From NCBI GenBank assembly GCA_036259875.1, contig DATAAZ010000006.1:38058-102057 (forward strand): a stretch of 64,000 nt of DNA. The letters are read 5' to 3'. This DNA is from DATAAZ01 sp036259875. Its GTDB lineage: Bacteria > Actinomycetota > Thermoleophilia > Gaiellales > Gaiellaceae. This document shows, piece by piece, positions 59,068 to 64,000 of this stretch. Position numbers and translations under genes: made by a program. Within the stretch, counting starts at the first letter, position 1. Each line of letters opens with the position of its first letter. Below the pieces are notes generated by a model. That model was not told the origin of the DNA. It searched no databases and was given only the letters and a program-made list of their open reading frames with translations.

Positions 59068-59553
59068 CGTCTCGGCCGAGAAGTCCTCCGGCTTCACCTC
59101 GTCGAGGAACTTCTTGAACTCCTCGACGACCTCGTCTTCGTTCACGTCCTCGTGCTCGAACTCGATCGCGCTCTCCTCGATGACGGAGTCGGCCGCGAAG
59201 ATCGGCGCGTCCGCGCGCACGGCGAGCGCGATCGCGTCGGAGGGGCGCGAGTCGACCTCGATCTCCGACCCGTCGATCGAGATCGTGATCATCGCGTAAA
59301 ACGTGTTGTCGCGAAGCTCGGTCACCGCGATCCGCACGACGCGCGCGTCGATCTGCCCGAGGAGATCGGTGAAGAGGTCGTGCGTCATCGGCCGCGGCGT
59401 CGAGGCGCCCTGCAGCTTCATGAGGATCGCGGCCGCCTCGGGATGGCCGATCCAGATGGGGAGGAACTTGTTCCCGTCGGTCGTTTTCAGGAGCACGATC
59501 GGCTGCTTGCCGACCATGTCGAAGCTGACGCCGTAGATGACCATCTCCTGCAT
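59065..59553 (-). CDS. Bifunctional nuclease (BFN/DUF151) family protein
   Basis: 162 aa. YGVSFDMVGKQPIVLLKTTD, FLPIWIGHPEAAAILMKLQG, RPMTHDLFTDLLGQI, VTELRDNTFYAMI and VDSRPSDAIALAVRADAPIF are the family blocks. Some members have RNase/DNase activity. An acidic tail (EHEDVNEDEVVEEF) follows, common in actinobacteria. Upstream of it the spacer holds tRNA-Ile. Confidence 0.9.
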   Translation of the reverse strand: MQEMVIYGVSFDMVGKQPIVLLKTTDGNKFLPIWIGHPEAAAILMKLQGASTPRPMTHDLFTDLLGQIDARVVRIAVTELRDNTFYAMITISIDGSEIEVDSRPSDAIALAVRADAPIFAADSVIEESAIEFEHEDVNEDEVVEEFKKFLDEVKPEDFSAET

Positions 59554-59622
59554 GCCGCCCGCGACCTCGACCTGATTGTAGTGGCGCCCGCTCGCGATGC
59601 GGACGAGGGACGCAGCACCGGA

Positions 59623-59673
<51 letters not shown>

Positions 59674-59696
<23 letters not shown>

Positions 59697-59943
59697 GGCG
59701 GGAACGATTGTAGCGACGCCCTAGCTTCGGCTCCGTCGACGCGAGGAAGGGCTCGTTGGCGAGCGCGAGGACGCATTCGCGCGTCGTTTCGTCGAGGCGG
59801 CGATCCGCCGCGACGAGCGTCGCGAACGCCTCCAGGCGGCCTCGCTGCGCGAGCCGCGCCATCCGAAGGACGACCTCGCGGAGATCCTCGTCGTCGTCGA
59901 TCGTCTGCAGCGCGTCGGCGGGTTGCGGCAAGCCCCCCAACAT
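59674..59943 (-). CDS. Hypothetical 89-aa protein downstream of parB
   Basis: ATG 59943 to a stop at 59674, inside tRNA-Ile. The middle (DLREVVLRMARLAQRGRLEAF, RRLDETTRECVLALANEP) reads like a genuine helical protein, but the last 11 or so residues are translated from the 5' part of the tRNA gene. It starts 31 nt after parB. No family is recognised; it may be real with an extended tail, or spurious. Confidence 0.4.
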
Positions 59944-59973
59944 GAAGAGGAAACGGTGGCGGGCCGGTTTCGG

Positions 59974-60816
59974 TTACGCGGCCCGCTCGAGCGCCTCGAC
60001 GATCTCCGCGAGTTCCGTCTCGTCCGCGAAGGCGATCTCGATGCGTCGCGCGCCCACTCGCGCGGCTGCGCCCGTCAGGCGTTCGAGCGCCGCGCGGGCG
60101 CGCGCAGCCAGCTCGGGATCGACGGGGGACGCGCGGCGCGGCTTCGTGCGGGCGCCCGCCCAGCGCGCGGCGCGCTCGGCGGCGCGCACGGAAAGTCCCT
60201 GTTGCACGATCCGGCGCGCGAGGCGGCGGCGCGCCTCGTTGTCGGGAACGGCGAGCACGGCGCGCGCATGCCCCTCGGAGAGCGTCCCTCGCTCGAGGAG
60301 GGCGAGGATTTCGTCGGGAAGCTCGAGGAGGCGCGTCCGGTTCGAAACGGCGGGCTTGGAGCGACCGACGCGCTCCGCGACCTCCCCGAGCGACAGCTCG
60401 AACTCGTCCTGGAGAACGGCGTATGCGCGAGCCTCGTCGACCGGCGAGAGCTCTTCGCGGGCGACGTTCTCGACGAGCGCGAGGAGGATCGACTCGCGGT
60501 CGTCCGTCTCGCGAACGAGCGCCGGCACGGTCGCGAGTCCCGCCTTGCGGGCCGCGCGCCAGCGCCGCTCGCCCGCGATGAGCTCGTAGCGCCCGTCGCC
60601 GAGCGGGCGGGCGATGACGGGCTGGATGACGCCCTGGGCCCGGATCGAATCGGCGAGGCCGGCGAGCGCCTCACCGTCCGGCCGCCCGCGCGGCTGGCGG
60701 CGGTTCGGCTGCAACACCCCGACCGGAATCTGGACGAGCTCCGCTTCCGCGGGCGCCGTGCCGAGCAGGACCTCGAGGCCGCGGCCGAGCCCACGCCGCG
60801 CAGCCGGCTGACTCAC
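59974..60816 (-). CDS. parB: Chromosome partitioning protein ParB
   Basis: 280 aa CTP-dependent DNA clamp. N-terminal ParA-activating tail (RRGLGRGLEVLLG), CTP-binding blocks QPNRRQPRG, DSIRAQGVIQPVIARPL and AGERRWRAARKAGL, the helix-turn-helix LSLGEVAERVGRSKPAVSNR, and a C-terminal dimerisation domain. GTG 60816 overlaps the parA TGA. A degenerate parS-like site lies at 49313. Confidence 0.96.
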   Translation of the reverse strand: MSQPAARRGLGRGLEVLLGTAPAEAELVQIPVGVLQPNRRQPRGRPDGEALAGLADSIRAQGVIQPVIARPLGDGRYELIAGERRWRAARKAGLATVPALVRETDDRESILLALVENVAREELSPVDEARAYAVLQDEFELSLGEVAERVGRSKPAVSNRTRLLELPDEILALLERGTLSEGHARAVLAVPDNEARRRLARRIVQQGLSVRAAERAARWAGARTKPRRASPVDPELAARARAALERLTGAAARVGARRIEIAFADETELAEIVEALERAA

Positions 60817-61592
60817 GCGGCGACCGCCTCCCGCCGGCGCAGGCGCTCGACGAGCTCGCCCGCGACGCGGTAGTACGCATCAGCGCCCGGCGAGTTCGGG
60901 TCGTACGCGGTGATCGGGAGGCCGTGGCTCGGGGCCTCCGCGAGGCGGACGCTCCGCGGGACAACCGCTTCGAAGACGAGATCACCGAAGTGGCGGCGAA
61001 GCTCTGCCGTCACCTCTGCGGAGAGGCGCGTCCGCGTGTCCACCATCGTGAGCAGCAGCCCGGCGACGGCGAGCCGGGCGTTCAGCCGCGCCCGGATTCG
61101 CTCGATCGAGCCGAGGAGCTGCGCCAGACCCTCGAGGGCGTAGTACTCGGACTGAACCGGCACGAGCACGCGGTCGGCCGCGGCGAGGCCGTTCACGGTG
61201 AGCGGACCGAGGGAGGGCGGGCAGTCGACGAACGTGAACGCGTACGCCTCGCGGGCGGGCGCGAGCGCGGGAGGGAGAAACCGATCGCCGCCCTCCCGGC
61301 CCGGGAGCTCGACGGCGGCGCCTGCGAGCTCGGGCGTCGCCGGGACGAGGTCGAGGTTCGGAAACCGCGTCCGACGCGCGACGTCCGCGACGGGAGCACC
61401 GTCCAGGAGGTCGTACGAAGACGCCGCGTTCGCGCGCTCGCCGAGTCCCGACGTCGCGTTCGCCTGCGGGTCGAGGTCGACGACGAGCGTCCGCTCCCCG
61501 GCCTCGGCAAGGCACGCCGCGAGGTTAACGGCCGTCGTCGTCTTCCCGACGCCCCCCTTCTGGTTGGCGACCGCGAAGATTCGGCCCGGCAC
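60813..61592 (-). CDS. parA: Chromosome partitioning ATPase ParA (Soj)
   Basis: 259 aa. Deviant Walker A NQKGGVGKTTTAVNLAA, A' LVVDLDPQANATSGLG, Walker B FVDCPPSLGPLTVNGL. Drives origin segregation with ParB. Part of the leftward origin block, 13 nt downstream of rsmG. Confidence 0.96.
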   Translation of the reverse strand: MPGRIFAVANQKGGVGKTTTAVNLAACLAEAGERTLVVDLDPQANATSGLGERANAASSYDLLDGAPVADVARRTRFPNLDLVPATPELAGAAVELPGREGGDRFLPPALAPAREAYAFTFVDCPPSLGPLTVNGLAAADRVLVPVQSEYYALEGLAQLLGSIERIRARLNARLAVAGLLLTMVDTRTRLSAEVTAELRRHFGDLVFEAVVPRSVRLAEAPSHGLPITAYDPNSPGADAYYRVAGELVERLRRREAVAA

Positions 61593-61605
61593 ACGGCCAA
61601 CTTAC

Positions 61606-62196
61606 TCAGGCGAGTGGACGTTTCGCCGCTATCCCGGGCCGACGCGGGAACCCCGGCGGCGTCGGGCCGACCTTGTGGAAGACGAACAGCCCGTCTGCCA
61701 CCTCGAGCTCGCCGTTCAGCCGCTCGCCGGCGCGCCGCGCCGCGTCGGCGTTCGCGCTCGGGCCGACGTAGACGATCGCTGCGCCCCCTTCGCAGACGAG
61801 CGGCAGGCACAGCTCGGCGGCGACGGGCGGCGGCGCAAGCGCCTTGGCGAGCGCTGTCCGGTAACCCTCGAGCGGCTGCTCCTCGGCCCGGCCGCGGACG
61901 ACGGTGACATTCGGGAACTCGACGGCGACCCGGAGCAGGAACGCGTGCTTGCGCGCGCTCGCCTCGACGAGCGTCACCGGGAGGTCGGGGAGCGCGGCCG
62001 CGATCGGGAGGCCGGGCGCGCCCCCGCCCGAGCCGACGTCGACGACGGGGCCTCCGGTCGAAGAGACCCGTTCCACCGCGACAAGGCTCCCTTCCAGGTG
62101 GACGCGCCGGGCTTCGTCGAGATCGCGCACAGCTGTCAACCCGGGGGTGGAAACGAGCGCCTCGAGCCAGCGCTCGAGCCGCGAATCGTTTTTCAC
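61606..62196 (-). CDS. rsmG: 16S rRNA (guanine-N7) methyltransferase RsmG
   Basis: 196 aa from GTG 62196. Methylates G527 of 16S rRNA. VVDVGSGGGAPGLPIAAALP (motif I), VTLVEASARKHAFLLRVA, VVRGRAEEQP and ALAKALAPPPVAAEL. GTG overlaps the jag TGA as GTGA. Confidence 0.93.
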   Translation of the reverse strand: MKNDSRLERWLEALVSTPGLTAVRDLDEARRVHLEGSLVAVERVSSTGGPVVDVGSGGGAPGLPIAAALPDLPVTLVEASARKHAFLLRVAVEFPNVTVVRGRAEEQPLEGYRTALAKALAPPPVAAELCLPLVCEGGAAIVYVGPSANADAARRAGERLNGELEVADGLFVFHKVGPTPPGFPRRPGIAAKRPLA

Positions 62197-62897
62197 TGCG
62201 GCGGAACGACGACGACGCGGCGGTTCGGCTCCTCGCCCTCGCTTACGGTCGCGATCCCCGGCCGAGACTGGAGGTAGAGGTGGACGATCTTGCGCTCGCT
62301 CGCCGTCATCGGCTCGAGCGATACGGGCTTCCCCGTCTGTAGCGCCTCGCGGGCAGCATGCTCGGCCGTTCGCTGGAGCGCCGCCTCGCGGCGGCGCCGG
62401 TACCCGGCCGCGTCGACGACAACTTCGCGCCTCGGCTCGTCCTCGCGCCAGAGGACCGCGTTCACGAGGTGCTGGATCGCGTCGATCGTCTGGCCGCGCT
62501 TGCCGATCACGAGGCCGAGGTCGGGGCCCGTGAGGCGGGCGACGAGGCCCGTCTCGGCCTCGGCGATCGAGACGCTCGCCTGCACGCCGAGCGCTGAGCA
62601 GATCCGCTCGAGGAGCTCGCGGAGGCGGGCCGCGGGCGAGCCCGGCTCCTCCGGGGCTCCGGCGGGCGGCGGCGGAGCTGGGCCCGCAAGCGTCGCGACC
62701 ACGCGCGCGGGCGCGTAGCCGACACCGAGTAGACCGCGCTCGCCTTCCGCGAGGACGTCGAAGTGCACGGCCGCCTTGTCGAGCCCCGGGAAGCGGCGCT
62801 CGAGCTCGCGCAGCGCCGCCCACTTCGCCTCTCCGACCGTCTCGCCGGTCCCTTCGGCGCGCTCGGCGTCCTCGGGTTCGGCCGGCGGATCGGTCAT
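62193..62897 (-). CDS. jag: RNA-binding protein Jag/KhpB
   Basis: 234 aa from ATG 62897. Jag-N-like region (AKWAALRELERRFPGLDKAA, GERGLLGVGYAPA), Pro-rich linker, KH domain GPDLGLVIGKRGQTIDAIQH, R3H region REALQTGKPVSLEPMTASER with KIVHLYLQ. Binds RNA and works with YidC-linked cell-envelope control. ATG overlaps the yidC TGA (ATGA). Confidence 0.93.
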   Translation of the reverse strand: MTDPPAEPEDAERAEGTGETVGEAKWAALRELERRFPGLDKAAVHFDVLAEGERGLLGVGYAPARVVATLAGPAPPPPAGAPEEPGSPAARLRELLERICSALGVQASVSIAEAETGLVARLTGPDLGLVIGKRGQTIDAIQHLVNAVLWREDEPRREVVVDAAGYRRRREAALQRTAEHAAREALQTGKPVSLEPMTASERKIVHLYLQSRPGIATVSEGEEPNRRVVVVPPQ

Positions 62898-63727
62898 CGC
62901 CGCGCTTGCGGCCCTCGCTTCTTGCGCCTGCGCACGCGCCGCTGCCCGGACGCGGGCGCCTTTGCGGGCGCCTCGCGCGGCTCGGAGGCGGGCGCCGCCG
63001 CTCCGTCCGCCGCGCGCGCTTTCGACTCGGCTCTGGACGTCCGCTTCGGCGGCGGCTGCGGCTTCGGGATCAGCCTGCGCGTCACGAGCCCCTGGCCGAT
63101 CGTCCACAGGTTCGTCGTCACCCAGTAGAGCATGAGCCCGGTCGGGAACGTGAGGATGAAGAAGATGAACACGAAGGGGAGCGCGATAAAGATGGCGCGC
63201 TGCGTCCGGTCCATCGTCGCCGCCATGAGCAGGGTCGAGAGGAGCTGGCTTCCGACGTAGAGGACGAGCAGGAGCCAGCCCGACCAGTGCGAGTTGACGG
63301 CGTCGGTGATGTTCGGGACGACGCCGAGGAAGCCGAGGTCGGAGTTCGAGTACTTCGGGAAGACCTCCTCCTCGAAGTCACGCAACACGAAGAAGAGCGC
63401 GATGAAGATCGGTATCTGCAGGATGATCGGGAGGCACGAGGCGGCCGGGTTGACCTTGTTCTCCCGGTAGAAGTTCATGATCTCCTGCTGCTGACGCTGC
63501 TTGTCGTGCTTGTACTTCTGCTGCAGCGCCTTCAGCTCCGGTGCGACCGCCTGCAGCTTCTGCATGGAGCGGATCTGCTTGATCGTGAGCGGCACGATCA
63601 CGATCCGCACCATCAGCGTGAGCACGACGATCGCGATGCCCCAGTTGAGGCTCGCGGAGGTGTGCAGCCATTCGAGAACGGCGGTGAGCGCGTCCTCGAT
63701 GGGGGTGAGGATCCCGGCGAGGATCAC
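62894..63727 (-). CDS. yidC: Membrane protein insertase YidC
   Basis: 277 aa from GTG 63727, which overlaps the yidD TGA. Short Gram-positive type, five helices, no large periplasmic domain. LMVRIVIVPLTIKQIRSMQK holds the groove Arg; then NPAASCLPIILQIPIFIALF and FPTGLMLYWVTTNLWTIGQG. The C-terminal tail is long and basic (KRTSRAESKARAADG, RRVRRRKKRG), suited to ribosome binding. Confidence 0.95.
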   Translation of the reverse strand: MILAGILTPIEDALTAVLEWLHTSASLNWGIAIVVLTLMVRIVIVPLTIKQIRSMQKLQAVAPELKALQQKYKHDKQRQQQEIMNFYRENKVNPAASCLPIILQIPIFIALFFVLRDFEEEVFPKYSNSDLGFLGVVPNITDAVNSHWSGWLLLVLYVGSQLLSTLLMAATMDRTQRAIFIALPFVFIFFILTFPTGLMLYWVTTNLWTIGQGLVTRRLIPKPQPPPKRTSRAESKARAADGAAAPASEPREAPAKAPASGQRRVRRRKKRGPQARR

Positions 63728-63963
63728 GCCGTCCTCCGGCGGAAGAGCCTTTGGTCGGCGGCGAAGTCGACGCCCCCGTGACTCCATGGATTGCAGCGAA
63801 GGAGCCGCCATCCGGCGAGGACGACCCCGCGGGCGAGCCCGAACTCGCGCAGCGCGTCGATCGCGTAGCGCGAGCAGCTCGGGTGGTACTTGCAGCGCGG
63901 CGCGAAGAGCGGGCTCACGTACGCGCGGTAGCCGCGCACGAGGAGACTCGCGAGCGCGGTCAC
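63724..63963 (-). CDS. yidD: Membrane protein insertion efficiency factor YidD
   Basis: 79 aa. LVRGYRAYVSPLFAPRCKYH and PSCSRYAIDALREFGLARG, then RLLRCNPWSHGGVD, diagnostic for YidD with three Cys. GTG 63963 overlaps the preceding TGA as GTGA. Confidence 0.95.
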   Translation of the reverse strand: MTALASLLVRGYRAYVSPLFAPRCKYHPSCSRYAIDALREFGLARGVVLAGWRLLRCNPWSHGGVDFAADQRLFRRRTA

Positions 63964-64000
63964 GCGCGCGCTCCCTGGGCGACGCCCTCGGAGAGCGTCA
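63960..64000 (-). CDS. rnpA: Probable RNase P protein component RnpA (C-terminal end only)
   Basis: Only 13 codons are inside the window: TLSEGVAQGARA then TGA, overlapping the yidD start. The call rests on the conserved order rpmH-rnpA-yidD-yidC-jag-rsmG; the peptide alone is not diagnostic. Confidence 0.5.
   Translation of the reverse strand, partial: TLSEGVAQGARA

Overview
This window is gene-dense, very GC-rich bacterial chromosome. No stretch longer than about 230 bases lacks a recognisable gene. The gene set suggests an actinobacterium of a deep, aerobic soil-type lineage, most likely Thermoleophilia (Gaiellales or Solirubrobacterales-like). The grounds are GTG and TTG starts, many 4-bp stop/start overlaps, leaderless TANNNT promoters, Ku, TreT/OtsA, a YSHP-type (A2) haem-copper oxidase, CcmABCD and a MqnP-like prenyltransferase. 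The taxonomic call is inference. The right end is the classic oriC-proximal block, read leftward: rnpA (only its tail), yidD, yidC, jag, rsmG, parA, parB. The replication origin therefore probably lies just beyond the right edge.

Layout. 1-1640: sufC-sufB (Fe-S assembly). 1760-6016: tatA-tatC, an amidohydrolase, a TPR membrane protein, a STAS anti-anti-sigma factor and a dihaem cytochrome c lipoprotein. 6150-11312: a cytochrome oxidase operon (ctaC-ctaD-ctaE) interleaved with three Usp-like domains in two proteins. 11395-18769: Ku, two membrane microproteins with a DUF6766 protein, Mrp, a Gmad2 lipoprotein, an IMPase, a DUF1015 protein and an OB/HD protein. 18831-19299: an ArsR-type repressor divergent from a 16-residue cysteine-rich peptide, with twin operators. 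19327-31122: YchF-like GTPase, ECF sigma factor, methylmalonyl-CoA epimerase, short FtsH, PncB, DUF1385, M20 peptidase, methyltransferase, RarA, hydrolase, arginase and tRNA-Phe. 31325-32969: two paralogous secreted proteins with a SipW-type signal peptidase.

32837-41162 is a 12-gene leftward run with overlapping ends: otsA, moaC, mogA, mqnP-like, ccmA, ccmB, ccmC, ccmD, hemC, hemD, a SAM hydrolase-like gene and a methyltransferase. It ties haem synthesis and cytochrome c maturation to quinone and molybdenum cofactor synthesis, which fits the oxidase operon and the cytochrome c lipoprotein. 41213-50889: TreT, a SpoIIAB-like kinase, an orphan DNA methyltransferase, an HtrA protease, a two-component pair, an M28-type membrane protein and MoeA. 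50937-59553: class A PBP, MscS, a binding lipoprotein, HAD, a Cys/Met PLP enzyme, a CPBP protease, an L,D-transpeptidase, chorismate mutase and a BFN protein. Then come tRNA-Ile and the origin block.

The best candidate for an undescribed system is the ArsR plus cysteine-rich micropeptide module near 19.2 kb. The peptide has a consensus-like promoter, a strong ribosome binding site and two matching 16-bp palindromes centred 33 bp apart. Other notable points are the SipW secretion cassette, Usp-like proteins translationally linked to the oxidase operon, two genes whose conserved N-termini are reachable only from CTG codons in CTGA overlaps, and two families of interspersed palindromes.
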